From NCBI GenBank assembly GCA_015061525.1, contig SUWK01000015.1, positions 1-46,788 on the forward strand: a stretch of 46,788 bases of DNA, given 5' to 3'. The stretch comes from Lentisphaerota bacterium (GTDB lineage Bacteria > Verrucomicrobiota > Lentisphaeria > Victivallales > Victivallaceae). Position 1 is the first letter of the stretch, and every line of letters starts with the position of its first letter. The notes beneath the pieces were generated by a model, which worked only from the letters and a program-made list of their open reading frames with translations, ran no database searches and was not told where the DNA came from. The translations under genes were made by a program, and so were the position numbers. Of this stretch, positions 1 to 8,776 are shown piece after piece.

Positions 1-79
1 CGTTATTTAACACATCTAATATAACTCGCAATTTAAAATTTGCACTGTACTCTTGGGGATTTGCTGTTTCTTTTTCCAT
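1..79 (-). CDS. IS3-family transposase OrfA, N-terminal fragment (runs off window)
   Basis: Twenty-six residues are visible from the ATG at 77-79 (minus) to the window edge. The segment YSANFKLRVILDVL is the first helix region of the OrfA helix-turn-helix domain, which binds the element's inverted repeats. An AAAGGAG ribosome site sits about 10 bases upstream. In this family OrfA is normally followed by OrfB, the DDE transposase, reached by programmed frameshifting; that part would lie to the left of the window. Identification rests on a short segment plus the adjacent terminal repeat, which agree with each other. Confidence 0.65.
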   Translation of the reverse strand, partial: MEKETANPQEYSANFKLRVILDVLNN

Positions 80-121
80 AAAATATGCACTCCTTTAGTT
101 GTGTCCAACTTTTTGGGTGCA
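1..121 (-). mobile_element. IS3-family insertion sequence, left-edge fragment (one terminus)
   Basis: Read on the minus strand, this stretch starts at about 121 with TGCACCCAAAAAGTTGGACA, which matches the terminal inverted repeat style of IS3-family (IS150-like) elements. It continues through an AAAGGAG ribosome site into the start of an OrfA-like reading frame. The rest of the element lies outside the window, so the second inverted repeat and the target duplication cannot be seen. The exact outer boundary is uncertain by a few bases. Confidence 0.7.
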
Positions 122-126
122 TATCA

Positions 127-168
127 CATCCGTACCCATCCGTACCTCCGCCCCCGCCCCCGCCCCCC
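127..168. repeat. Tandem decamer followed by C-run tract (G-quadruplex potential on minus strand)
   Basis: CATCCGTACC occurs twice in direct tandem at 127-136 and 137-146, immediately outside the insertion-sequence end. From 145 to 168 the plus strand carries runs of 5, 5 and 6 cytosines separated by single guanines, preceded by CCTCC. The minus strand therefore has several closely spaced G-runs able to form a G-quadruplex. An A8 run follows. No gene lies between 122 and 251. Confidence 0.6.
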
Positions 169-251
169 AAAAAAAAGCCCGCGCGGTATGTTTACAATAG
201 AGCATATATATAGAGAGAGAGCAATTTTTTTACCATTGGAGGGTACACACT

Positions 252-875
252 ATGTGCAAGAAAAAAGAGACCATTATCGTTCACGTCAATCAGCTCGATG
301 CGCTGTTGGCATTGACTCCGGAAGATATGCAGAAGATCGTGGCGGCAATGCGTAAGTATGCTTTTGACAATGAACCAGTTGACATTCCGAAGCATCTGCA
401 GTTCGGCTGGATATTTTTCAAACAGGCAATAGATTTCGATCGCAAACGTTACGATGCTGCCTGCAGTGCAAGGCTGGAAGCCGGAAGAAAAGGTGGAAGA
501 GCAAATCAGGCAAATCAGGCAAACGAAGCAAATCAGGCAAACGAAGCAAATCAGGCAAACGAAGCAAATCAGGCCAATAACAATAACAAATACAAACACA
601 ATAACAAACACAATAACAGTAACACTCTCTCTTTTAACAAGAGAGATATTGAAGAAGTGAGAGTGCTTGAGGAAAGGAATCCGGATGGATCAGGTGAGAC
701 TGTTGAGGGAAATTACAACTGTGAAAACATACAAACAGTTACGGATAGAGCTGTAAGTGATTTGAAAAAACAGTGTCGGCAGTGTATATTACATGGTGAA
801 ACGCTTCCGAGGCAAAAGGTACGGTTCCTGATGCCGGGGGATGTCGTCGGAAATACTTTGCCGGATGCCGGATAA
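252..875 (+). CDS. DUF6291-like phage-type protein with Asn/Gln/Ala repeat
   Basis: A 207-residue protein. Residues 1-80 resemble the DUF6291 domain found in phage and conjugative-element replication regions: a short beta strand (TIIVHVNQ), then LTPEDMQKIVAAM, an acidic loop, a FIFF-like segment (GWIFFKQAIDFDRKRYD) and the ending ARLEAGRKGGRA. Residues 84-105 are built from the repeated hexapeptide ANQANE, encoded by an 18-bp DNA repeat, and lead into an Asn/Lys/His-rich stretch. The last 80 residues have no recognisable domain. A GGAGGG ribosome site lies 8 bases before the ATG. The gene sits next to an insertion-sequence end and looks like part of a degraded mobile element. The function of the family is not established. 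Confidence 0.6.
   Translation: MCKKKETIIVHVNQLDALLALTPEDMQKIVAAMRKYAFDNEPVDIPKHLQFGWIFFKQAIDFDRKRYDAACSARLEAGRKGGRANQANQANEANQANEANQANEANQANNNNKYKHNNKHNNSNTLSFNKRDIEEVRVLEERNPDGSGETVEGNYNCENIQTVTDRAVSDLKKQCRQCILHGETLPRQKVRFLMPGDVVGNTLPDAG
511..574 (+). repeat. 18-bp in-frame tandem repeat
   Basis: Three full copies of an 18-bp unit (511-528, 529-546, 547-564) starting CAAATCAGGCAAACGAAG are followed by a partial fourth. The unit length is a multiple of three, so copy-number change would lengthen or shorten the encoded ANQANE repeat without shifting frame. Confidence 0.85.
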
Positions 876-983
876 CGCCGGAACACTTCAGTTTTTGCGT
901 GTGTGCAGTCGATAGTTCAGGCATCTGTTTTTTTCGCCGTTCCCCCCAGAAAAAGAGGATGCAAAAAGAGCAGAGGTTTTTTT

Positions 984-2399
984 ATGTACGATGTGATGTC
1001 CCCACATGCCGTTGATTTTATTGATGACGGCGAGATTCAGGCAACTTTGAAGTTCGCAGAAGATAACAAAAATAATGCCGCGCTGGTTGATGAGATCCTT
1101 GCCAAAGCGCGGGAACTCAAAGGATTGAACCACCGGGAGGCTCTGGTGCTGTTGGATTGTGAACTGGCTGATAAAAAGCAGCAGATCCTTGACCTTGCCA
1201 TGGAGATCAAACGCAAGTTTTACGGCAACCGGATCGTGATGTTTGCACCGCTGTACCTTTCAAACTACTGCATAAACAGTTGTGTCTATTGTCCTTATCA
1301 TGTGCAGAACCGGACTATCCCCCGCAAGAAACTCACACAGGACGAGATTCGCAACGAGGTCATCGCACTGCAGGATATGGGACATAAACGTCTGGCTCTG
1401 GAAACCGGTGAAGACCCGAAAAACAACCCGATCGAGTACATTCTTGACAGCATCAAAACGATTTACTCCATCAAGCACAAAAATGGAGCTATCCGCCGGG
1501 TCAACGTCAATATCGCCGCGACCACGGTGGAAAACTACCGCAAACTCAAAGATGCCGGTATCGGTACGTACATCCTCTTTCAGGAGACATACAATAAAAA
1601 GAATTACGAAGCTCTGCACCCGGCCGGTCCCAAACATGATTATGCGTGGCACACCGAAGCGATGGATCGTGCCATGGATGGCGGTATCGATGATGTTGGC
1701 TGCGGAGTTCTTTACGGGTTAAGTACTTACCGGTACGATTTCGTCGGGCAGCTGATGCACGCCGAACACCTTGAAGCGTACAAAGGTGTCGGACCGCACA
1801 CCATCAGTGTGCCGCGTATCCGGCCGGCGGATGATATTGATGCGGATCAATTCAGCAATGCTATTTCCGATGACATGTTTGAGAAACTGGTTGCAGTTCT
1901 GCGTATCGCGGTTCCCTATACCGGGATCATCGTTTCCACGCGGGAGTCCAAAGCCGCCCGTGAACGGGTGCTTAAAGTTGGTGTTTCCCAGATTTCCGGC
2001 GGTTCCCGCACCAGTGTCGGCGGTTACACCACCGAGGCGCGGCACGATGAAACGGCGCAGTTCGATGTCAGTGACCTGCGGACGCTTGATGAAGTGATCA
2101 AATGGCTTTTAGAGCAGGGACATATCCCCAGTTTCTGTACGGCGTGCTACCGCGAGGGACGTACCGGCGACCGGTTCATGAGTCTGGTCAAATCCGGTCA
2201 GATCGCCAACTGCTGCCAACCCAATGCGCTGATGACTTTGAAAGAGTATCTGGAAGATTATGCCGCACCGGAAACCAAAGAGATCGGCGATAAGATGATC
2301 GCTGCGGAACTGGCAAAAGTTCCCAATGAGAAAGTCAGAAGTATCGCCGAACAGAATTTGAAAGATATCTGCTGCGGCAAACGTGATTTCCGATTTTAA
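984..2399 (+). CDS. hydG: [FeFe] hydrogenase H-cluster radical SAM maturase HydG
   Basis: HydG cleaves tyrosine with radical SAM chemistry to make the CO and cyanide ligands of the [FeFe] hydrogenase H-cluster, releasing p-cresol. The 471-residue length is normal. The radical SAM cluster cysteines are C96, C100 and C103 (CINSCVYC, the CX3CX2C spacing). The C-terminal auxiliary cluster motif CX2CX22C is C385, C388 and C411, which separates HydG from ThiH-only homologues. The ATG at 984 is chosen because it follows an AGAGG site by seven bases and gives the usual HydG N-terminus; an upstream in-frame ATG at 903 adds 27 unrelated residues. HydE, HydF and the hydrogenase are not in this window. 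The gene is followed by uvrB after only six bases, so the two may be cotranscribed although unrelated in function. Confidence 0.93.
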   Translation: MYDVMSPHAVDFIDDGEIQATLKFAEDNKNNAALVDEILAKARELKGLNHREALVLLDCELADKKQQILDLAMEIKRKFYGNRIVMFAPLYLSNYCINSCVYCPYHVQNRTIPRKKLTQDEIRNEVIALQDMGHKRLALETGEDPKNNPIEYILDSIKTIYSIKHKNGAIRRVNVNIAATTVENYRKLKDAGIGTYILFQETYNKKNYEALHPAGPKHDYAWHTEAMDRAMDGGIDDVGCGVLYGLSTYRYDFVGQLMHAEHLEAYKGVGPHTISVPRIRPADDIDADQFSNAISDDMFEKLVAVLRIAVPYTGIIVSTRESKAARERVLKVGVSQISGGSRTSVGGYTTEARHDETAQFDVSDLRTLDEVIKWLLEQGHIPSFCTACYREGRTGDRFMSLVKSGQIANCCQPNALMTLKEYLEDYAAPETKEIGDKMIAAELAKVPNEKVRSIAEQNLKDICCGKRDFRF

Positions 2400-2405
2400 G
2401 GTATT

Positions 2406-4427
2406 ATGGGAATATTCAAGCTCCACGCTCCCTTTGAACCAGCCGGTGATCAGCCGGAAGCGATCCGGAAACTCCGGGAGAATCTGAAAAATTCTGTCCG
2501 TTATCAGACGCTCCACGGAGTGACCGGTTCCGGAAAAACTTATGTGCTTGCCCAGGCGATCGCCGAACAGGATCGTCCGGTGTTGGTGCTGTCTCATAAC
2601 AAAACACTTGCCGCCCAGCTTTACAGCGAGTTCAAGAGTTTTTTTCCGGAAAATGCCGTTGAATATTTCATCAGTTACTACGACTACTATCTGCCGGAAT
2701 CCTACATTCCGCAGACGGACACTTACATTGCCAAAGATGCCTCCATCAACGAGGATATTGAAAAGCTCCGTCTGTCGGCGACCGCCAGTTTGGTTGAACG
2801 CCGTGATGTGATCATCGTAGCAAGTGTTTCGTGCATTTACAGTTTGGGTGCGCCGGAAGAGTTCACTGAAATGTGTGTCCGGCTGGATTCCGGCGATACC
2901 ATTGACCGCGATGAATTGCTGCGCCGTCTGATCGAGATCCAATACAACCGCAACGATGTTTCTCCCGGCAAAGGTGAGTTCCGGGTGCGCGGAGATGTGG
3001 TGGATGTTTTTGAACCGCAGCGTGATGACTTTATCCGTATCAGTTTTTTTGATGACGCCATCGAGCGTATGGAGCGGCGCGATTCACTTACCGGTAAACT
3101 GAAATCTGTTCTGCCGGAAGGGACTCTTTTCCCCTGCAAACACTTTGTCATGCCGCCTGACCGGATCGCTTCGGCTGCGGAATCCATCCGTCAGGAGATG
3201 CGTGAAAGAGTGAAGTTTTTTGAAGAAAAAGGTTTGCTGGTGGAGGCGCAGAGGATCAATCAACGCGTGGAATACGATCTGGAAATGATGCAGGAACTCG
3301 GCTATTGCAGCGGTATTGAAAACTATACCATGCATTTGTCCAACCGTCAGCCGGGAATGCGTCCGTACTGTCTTTTTGACTTTTTCCGGGATGATTTTCT
3401 CACCATAGTGGATGAGTCGCATGTAACACTTCCTCAGGTTCAGGCGATGTACAAAGCCGACCGTCAGCGCAAACAGACTCTTATAGATCACGGTTTCCGG
3501 CTGCCGTCAGCTCTGGAAAACCGTCCGCTGCGTTTTGAGGAGTTCGACGGTTTGACCGGGCAGACCATCTACGTTTCCGCAACTCCGGGAGAGATGGAAA
3601 AAGAGCGCAGTACCGATACCGTGGAGCTGATCGTGCGTCCGACCGGACTGCTCGATCCGGAAATCGAAGTCCGTCCGCTGGAAGGGCAGCTGGATGATGT
3701 TATTGAGGAGATCCGCAAAGTTTCCGCCGCCGGGGGCAGGACACTGGTCACGACCCTGACCAAGAAAAACGCCGAGCGGCTGGCTGATTACTTGAGCGAT
3801 ATCGGAGTTAAGACCAGCTATCTCCACTCGGAATTGGACGCTCTTGAACGTGTCCGGATCCTCAATAAACTGCGGGACGGGGACTTTGAATGTCTGATCG
3901 GTATCAACTTGCTCCGGGAAGGTATCGACCTGCCGGAAGTTGCGTTGGTGGCGATACTGGATGCTGACAAGGTCGGTTTTCTGCGTTCAGAGCGTTCTCT
4001 GGTGCAGACGGCGGGCAGGGCGGCACGCAACCGTGACGGCAGAGTTATCCTGTACGGTGACAACATCACCCCGGCGATGCAGGCTCTGCTGGATGAAACC
4101 GAACGCCGCCGGAAAAAGCAGCAGGCGTACAACGAGGTTCATGGCATTGTACCCAAAACCATCGTCAAAGAGAAACGCCAGACCATCAGTGAGATAATCG
4201 GCAGCAAACCGCGTAATAAACGTTCCAAAATGCCGGATTTTGCCTGCAATACCCTTGCTGACGGCAGTGACGGAGTTATCAACTTTGACAAAATGAATAT
4301 GAACAGCAAAGAGATGGCGGATCTGATAGCTGAGCTTACCGGTGAAATGCTTGCCGCTGCCAAAGCTCTGGAATTTGAACGTGCCGCAGATCTGCGCGAT
4401 AAGATAAAATTACTGTCCGGTAAATAA
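2406..4427 (+). CDS. uvrB: Excinuclease ABC subunit B
   Basis: UvrB is the damage-verifying helicase-like subunit of nucleotide excision repair; it takes over from UvrA at lesions and recruits UvrC. The 673-residue length is typical. Walker A is GVTGSGKT with K44. The beta-hairpin segment rich in tyrosines (YYDYYLPESYIPQTDTY, around residues 95-111) and the INEDIEKLR motif are present. Helicase motifs VDESH, SATPGE, and the RxxQTAGRAAR type motif follow in order. The C-terminal UVR motif (ALEFERAADLRDKI), which contacts UvrC, closes the protein. The start follows hydG closely with only a weak AAGG ribosome site. No uvrA or uvrC is seen nearby. Confidence 0.97.
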   Translation: MGIFKLHAPFEPAGDQPEAIRKLRENLKNSVRYQTLHGVTGSGKTYVLAQAIAEQDRPVLVLSHNKTLAAQLYSEFKSFFPENAVEYFISYYDYYLPESYIPQTDTYIAKDASINEDIEKLRLSATASLVERRDVIIVASVSCIYSLGAPEEFTEMCVRLDSGDTIDRDELLRRLIEIQYNRNDVSPGKGEFRVRGDVVDVFEPQRDDFIRISFFDDAIERMERRDSLTGKLKSVLPEGTLFPCKHFVMPPDRIASAAESIRQEMRERVKFFEEKGLLVEAQRINQRVEYDLEMMQELGYCSGIENYTMHLSNRQPGMRPYCLFDFFRDDFLTIVDESHVTLPQVQAMYKADRQRKQTLIDHGFRLPSALENRPLRFEEFDGLTGQTIYVSATPGEMEKERSTDTVELIVRPTGLLDPEIEVRPLEGQLDDVIEEIRKVSAAGGRTLVTTLTKKNAERLADYLSDIGVKTSYLHSELDALERVRILNKLRDGDFECLIGINLLREGIDLPEVALVAILDADKVGFLRSERSLVQTAGRAARNRDGRVILYGDNITPAMQALLDETERRRKKQQAYNEVHGIVPKTIVKEKRQTISEIIGSKPRNKRSKMPDFACNTLADGSDGVINFDKMNMNSKEMADLIAELTGEMLAAAKALEFERAADLRDKIKLLSGK

Positions 4428-4779
4428 AATGGTAATGTCCAAAATTTTGTAAAACGGAAGCATGAGGTTATAAACAAACATTTCTATCAGTGTATAAAAC
4501 ATATCACATAAGTTGTGATTTGTCAACCAAGCCGGTACGGGTTTGATCCAACCGGCTTGTCAAGGCGTAGCTTTATGCGAAGACTGATGGATGGATTGCG
4601 GACGAGTACGGTGCAGGATCCGCCGTCGCATAAAGCTATGGCGGGACAAGGTGTACTATGTACTCGACTGCTCCGGCGCAGGAGCAGGGCGCGAGATTAC
4701 CCGCAAGGTGCCACCGCAGGTTAGATTTTTCACAAAATTCAGGACAACAACAATAAAATCAGGAAAGGATAAAAATGTT
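4428..4779. other. 352-base non-coding interval with two inverted repeats
   Basis: No credible gene is seen between uvrB and the creatininase-family gene. Two inverted repeats stand out. CAAGCCGGT at 4528-4536 pairs with ACCGGCTTG at 4551-4559, with a 14-base loop and no T-run. TAGCTTTATGCGA at 4568-4580 pairs perfectly with TCGCATAAAGCTA at 4626-4638. Just downstream (about 4640-4725) one frame reads KVYYVLDCSGAGAG, which faintly recalls the start of small GIY-YIG nucleases, but no GIY-YIG catalytic motif survives. The interval may hold a decayed gene or a mobile palindromic element. Confidence 0.5.
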
Positions 4780-5658
4780 ATGAGAACACATGCAATGGGT
4801 GAAATGACGGTCAAAGAGATCCGTGAGTACCTTAAAACCAACAAAACGATCATAGTTCCATACGGTGTCGTTGAGCAGCACGGTTACCATCTGCCGGTCA
4901 GTATGGATATCCACAATGCGGAAGTGCCGGCTTACGTACTGGCGGAAAAGCTTGACTGTATCGTTGCTCCGCCTTTGAACTACTGTTTTTCCGGCGGTCA
5001 ATTACCCGGTACGATCAATGTCCGGCCGACCAGTTTTTGCGCCATTATGTGCGATATCGTGGAATCGCTTGCTTCGCAAGGCTTTGAAAATATCCTCATC
5101 TACCCCGGACATGGCGGCTCCGAGAGTCTGGCGCAGTTGAAAGAAGCGTTGCGTATTTTGAAGTGGCTCAATGCTTCTCTGGAAAAAGTGATGATCATGA
5201 TCCTGCGCCGTGGCGATCACTGGGTGCGTCCGCGCGATCCGCGTATGAGCGGGGCAGACTTCCATGCCGGTGATGCGGAAACATCGCTGATGCTTGCCTA
5301 CCGCCGCGAATTGGTGCAGATGGAGAATCTGGAAATGGACGAACCGGAGCTTGCCGAGCGTATGCGCCACGATCAGGATGCCTACCAGCTCTGTACCACT
5401 TTGAGCGGTCAGCCGCAGGAGATCGCCACCACCCGTCAACGGCCGGAGATCAAAGTCGGCGTGATGGGGTATCCGGAACTTGCCACTGCTGAACGCGGCA
5501 GGGAAAACGTGGAAAACGCTATTGCCCCCATGGCTGAGATGATCAAAAAAGCGATTGCCGATGCCGATGAAAACCGCCGCACCGGAAAACGCATCGAAGT
5601 GAAATCCCCCGTGCTGGTCATCGAGGAAGGGTCTGACGGGATCGCTGTCAAAGCCTGA
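4780..5658 (+). CDS. Creatininase-family amidohydrolase
   Basis: A 292-residue protein of the creatininase/MftE fold: metal-dependent amide hydrolases acting on small cyclic or peptide amides. The family pattern is visible in order: IIVPYGVVEQHGYHLPVSMD (residues 25-44, with metal ligands E and H, then D), a glycine-rich strand with GQLPGTI, and PGHGGS in place of the usual NGHGGN. The substrate cannot be read from the sequence; creatinine is only one possibility. The start at 4780 is chosen for its AGGAAAGGA site and because upstream in-frame ATGs fall in the repeat-bearing interval. Neighbouring genes give no pathway clue. Confidence 0.8.
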   Translation: MRTHAMGEMTVKEIREYLKTNKTIIVPYGVVEQHGYHLPVSMDIHNAEVPAYVLAEKLDCIVAPPLNYCFSGGQLPGTINVRPTSFCAIMCDIVESLASQGFENILIYPGHGGSESLAQLKEALRILKWLNASLEKVMIMILRRGDHWVRPRDPRMSGADFHAGDAETSLMLAYRRELVQMENLEMDEPELAERMRHDQDAYQLCTTLSGQPQEIATTRQRPEIKVGVMGYPELATAERGRENVENAIAPMAEMIKKAIADADENRRTGKRIEVKSPVLVIEEGSDGIAVKA

Positions 5659-5835
5659 AGCGTTGTTGAACAGTGTTGTCCGTTAACGCGGAGACAGCTT
5701 CGGAACCGGATGGACAGGTACGGTAAAGAACAATTCCTGCCGTATCTTCCGTCTTTTTCCGGCTCCTTTGTTTTAACGGTTGTTCCGCCCGGCGGAAAGT
5801 TTGCTGATACGGAGCGGTACGGAGAAAAAAAGACG

Positions 5836-7533
5836 TTGAAAAAAATAATCGATTTTTGCCGTAACCGGTGGAAAAATTACGAAATTTCCCATAAAGAAGC
5901 GTGTTTTTTTACCTTGATGTATCTGGCGGTGCTGATAATGAATTATTTTCTTACCGCATTGCATGGATTTTCTCTGTCGTATTCCAAAAAATTCCCCGGA
6001 GTCTCCTGTTTGAAAGATAGTTGGGCATTTTTACTGCTGTTGAGTGCCGTTTTTTTCCTTTTCCGGCGTGGCAAATGGTATTTGCAGTTGTTGGTGACAT
6101 GTCACTTTATCATATTGTTGCTGCTGACGATGGTCTATCTGACGACCGGGACATTTTTCTGTGAATCGCTCCTGTGTCTGGTATATGATACAACCTGGGA
6201 GGAAACAAAAGGATTTTTCTCCGCATATGTCCGTTTTTGGCACATCCTGCTCTTTGCCGGGATAATTGGCGGTTATACTGCCGGGATATATTTTGCCGGG
6301 AAACTCTGCTGCCGGAAAGCACACTCTTTACGCAGTGATATTATCGCGGCGGTGACCGTACTGCTTATCACATTTTTGCCATTGGCAACTTCCGGTGAAA
6401 AGGCATGGAAGAGTCATCCGTTTTACACTATATACCGGCAAATCGGATTGTTCAATGAACATGCCGGTGTATTCGTTAGGGAAATGCGTCACCGGAATAT
6501 TCCGGAATTTGTCAGACTTGCTCCGGAACTTGCTTCGGCTCCTCCGCTCGGTGTACTGGTCATCGGGGAGTCAGCGATCCGTTCACATCACTCCATTTAC
6601 GGCTATCAGCGCGATACCACGCCGCAATTGTGCAAACGTCAGCCGGAGATCATCGTGTTTGATGATGTGATAACGGTTCTGCCGATGACTATTACTGCGC
6701 TCAAATACTTTCTTACAGATATGACGCTGGAGAACCGGCACGTATCGTGGACGGTCTTTGATGCGTTGAAAGCTGTCGGATATCAGGTGGATGTCATCAC
6801 CAATCAAAATAAATCCGGTTGGGCGGATTCCCCGCTGCAGATGATCTTCGGCACGGCGGATTCCATCACTTATATGCACGAGGAAAACTTCAGCGATCTT
6901 GCCGAAGATCGTAATGCCAAAGTCTACGATGCCGTTTTACTGCCGCATTTTACCCGTTTTTTGCGTGATAAGAGCGGCAGGTGCGGTACTCCGCAGTTGG
7001 CTGTACTGCATCTTTTCGGCAGCCATGAACCCTATGCCTCGCGCTATCCGGCTGATTTTTACCGGCAGTTTCTGAACGACACGGCTTATTCTCCGCTGGT
7101 CAATGAGTACGATACTTCCTTGCGCTATACCGATATGATTTTGGGAAAATTTCTTGCTGAACTGGAAAAACTTGATCGTCCGGCGTATCTGATATACGTT
7201 GCCGATCACGGTTCGGTGTGCGACAACGGCGCGCTGCGCTCTCCCAACTCTGTTGAAAACTCCGCTTATGAGATCCCGTTTCTGCTTTGGAGCAACCGCC
7301 GTTATCGTGAGCTGTATCCGGAATTGTTCCTCCGCATGGAAAAAAGCCGTCATGTCCCGCTGCAGAGTGACCGGGCACACTTCGGTCTGCTGGAAATGAT
7401 GGGCGTGACTTTTACCGCTGATGTAAGCAAAGAGAACTTTCTGTCGGAAAATTTTTCAGCGGTCCCACGTACCGTCCGGGAGGGAACCATGCCTTATGTC
7501 AGAGATAACGTCATGGGGGATGCCGATGAATGA
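5836..7533 (+). CDS. Membrane-bound phosphoethanolamine transferase-like sulfatase-fold protein (EptA/CptA family)
   Basis: The N-terminal part has about five membrane segments (for example TLMYLAVLIMNYFLTAL, SWAFLLLLSAVFFLF and a leucine-rich third segment). It is followed by a periplasmic alkaline-phosphatase-fold domain. Family signatures are GVLVIGESAIRSHHSIYGY with its metal-binding Glu, a Thr-containing loop (VLPMTITALKYF) where the nucleophile Thr is expected, LFGSHEPY, and VADHGSV with the Asp-His metal pair. Such enzymes move phosphoethanolamine from phosphatidylethanolamine to lipid A, core sugars or glycans. The TTG at 5836 is chosen because GGAG sits 11 bases upstream and TTG starts recur in this window; an ATG at 5710 would add 42 residues but lacks a good ribosome site. 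The gene overlaps the acyltransferase gene by eight bases, suggesting joint envelope modification. Confidence 0.8.
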   Translation: MKKIIDFCRNRWKNYEISHKEACFFTLMYLAVLIMNYFLTALHGFSLSYSKKFPGVSCLKDSWAFLLLLSAVFFLFRRGKWYLQLLVTCHFIILLLLTMVYLTTGTFFCESLLCLVYDTTWEETKGFFSAYVRFWHILLFAGIIGGYTAGIYFAGKLCCRKAHSLRSDIIAAVTVLLITFLPLATSGEKAWKSHPFYTIYRQIGLFNEHAGVFVREMRHRNIPEFVRLAPELASAPPLGVLVIGESAIRSHHSIYGYQRDTTPQLCKRQPEIIVFDDVITVLPMTITALKYFLTDMTLENRHVSWTVFDALKAVGYQVDVITNQNKSGWADSPLQMIFGTADSITYMHEENFSDLAEDRNAKVYDAVLLPHFTRFLRDKSGRCGTPQLAVLHLFGSHEPYASRYPADFYRQFLNDTAYSPLVNEYDTSLRYTDMILGKFLAELEKLDRPAYLIYVADHGSVCDNGALRSPNSVENSAYEIPFLLWSNRRYRELYPELFLRMEKSRHVPLQSDRAHFGLLEMMGVTFTADVSKENFLSENFSAVPRTVREGTMPYVRDNVMGDADE

Positions 7534-8596
7534 TAATACCCGCAATTATGCGTTGGATCTTTTCCGGATCATCGCCATGTTGATGATCACTGCTCTGCAT
7601 GTCAACTGGCAGCACCTGGATCTGCTGCGCCCGGAACTGCCGATGCCGATTGCTGTTTGCGGATACCTGATCGAATACACCTGCTTTGCCGGAGTGGATT
7701 GTTTCGCCATTCTTTCCGGCTTTCTGCTCGGCGGCAAGGTGCATGAATACGACCGCAAATGGCTGAAAAACTGCTTGTCTTTCTGGTTGAAAATGACGTT
7801 TTGGTCGGTGGTGCTGTATGTCGCAGAGTGCTGTATACTGCGTACTGTCGCCGAACCGGATTGGTGTTCGATGTTCATTGTTCCGCTGAATAAATACTGG
7901 TGGTATATCAGCGCGTATGCCGGATTGCTTATTTTTATGCCGCTTCTGGGCAAGGGAATTCGCGCGTGCGGTAAAAAAGAATTGCCGGCTTTGGCAGGCG
8001 GGATGTTTCTGGTCTTTTCCATTCTGCCGGTTGCCGGTGGCAGTGAAGGGGCATCAGCTCTTGACAACGGTTATTCGGTCATCTGGCTGGCAATATGTTT
8101 CATCTACGGCGGAGTGCTGAAAGAGTTTATGCCGCAGATTTTAAGAATGAAAAATATTTATCCTGCCGCCGTTGTTGCGACGGTTCTGTCCGTTATCCTG
8201 CCGTGTATGTTTCATCTCGCCGGGATTTATTCCGGATGCGTCCCGGACGGCAGACGGTTCATGAGTTATCTTTCGCCGTTCTGCGTGCTTGAAGCTGCCG
8301 GAATACTGATTTTGTGCCATAAAATCCAAATTCGCAAAAACGCAACCCGAAGGATCGTGACTTTTTTAAGTGTCAATTCTCTCGGTATATATCTGCTGCA
8401 GACTTATCCGTTTGTATGGAATAACTTTGTTCTGCAAAGCGGTCAGCCGGTTTACAGTGCCGGATGTGCAGCAGGAAAATTTATCTTTGTCTTTGCCGCG
8501 CTGAACGCTGCCGGGATCTTTGCCAATGTTATCGTGGAAAAACTCTTTATCATAAGCCGCCTGAAAAATCTGCCGGAATTTGTCACGCACCGGTAA
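7526..8596 (+). CDS. Acyltransferase 3 family integral membrane protein
   Basis: A 356-residue multi-spanning protein of the acyltransferase 3 (OafA/YrhL-type) family, which O-acylates surface polysaccharides, peptidoglycan or lipids. The N-terminus has the family pattern: NYALDLFRIIAMLMITALH with the conserved Arg and His of the first membrane helix, then GVDCFAILSGFLLG, followed by about eight further hydrophobic helices. No SGNH esterase domain is attached. The ATG at 7526 follows GGGGGA and overlaps the end of the preceding transferase gene, so translation is probably coupled. The acyl donor and acceptor cannot be read from sequence. Confidence 0.85.
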   Translation: MNDNTRNYALDLFRIIAMLMITALHVNWQHLDLLRPELPMPIAVCGYLIEYTCFAGVDCFAILSGFLLGGKVHEYDRKWLKNCLSFWLKMTFWSVVLYVAECCILRTVAEPDWCSMFIVPLNKYWWYISAYAGLLIFMPLLGKGIRACGKKELPALAGGMFLVFSILPVAGGSEGASALDNGYSVIWLAICFIYGGVLKEFMPQILRMKNIYPAAVVATVLSVILPCMFHLAGIYSGCVPDGRRFMSYLSPFCVLEAAGILILCHKIQIRKNATRRIVTFLSVNSLGIYLLQTYPFVWNNFVLQSGQPVYSAGCAAGKFIFVFAALNAAGIFANVIVEKLFIISRLKNLPEFVTHR

Positions 8597-8721
8597 GGTA
8601 CGGTCAGGAGTAAGCGTGTGTACCTTCCCGGGGAGTACAGATACTGCAGTGCCGCCTGCCGGGCGGTTGTGCGGAACCAACAGACGTATATATTATCTGT
8701 ATTATCACATTTTCCGGGCAT

Positions 8722-8758
8722 GAAAAATCCCGGCGAACTTTTTACGGTTCGCCGGGAT
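8722..8758 (-). terminator. Intrinsic terminator of the etf-acd-rpoZ operon
   Basis: A perfect 12-bp stem (8727-8738 with 8747-8758, core CCCGGCGAAC) and eight-base loop is followed on the minus strand by a T-run (8723-8727). It lies about 20 bases past the rpoZ stop. On the plus strand a T6 run begins a few bases after the stem, so it may also slow transcripts leaving the acyltransferase gene. Confidence 0.88.
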
Positions 8759-8776
8759 CGTACTTTTTTACGGAGG

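Noticed and set aside
454-660. A 68-residue frame reading IRQTKQ repeats over the 18-bp repeat
   Set aside because: It is another frame of the same tandem repeat inside the DUF6291-like gene, without a ribosome site.
4515-4724. A 69-residue open frame in the interval after uvrB
   Set aside because: Arg/Gly-rich composition, no ribosome site and no family resemblance; it spans the inverted repeat.
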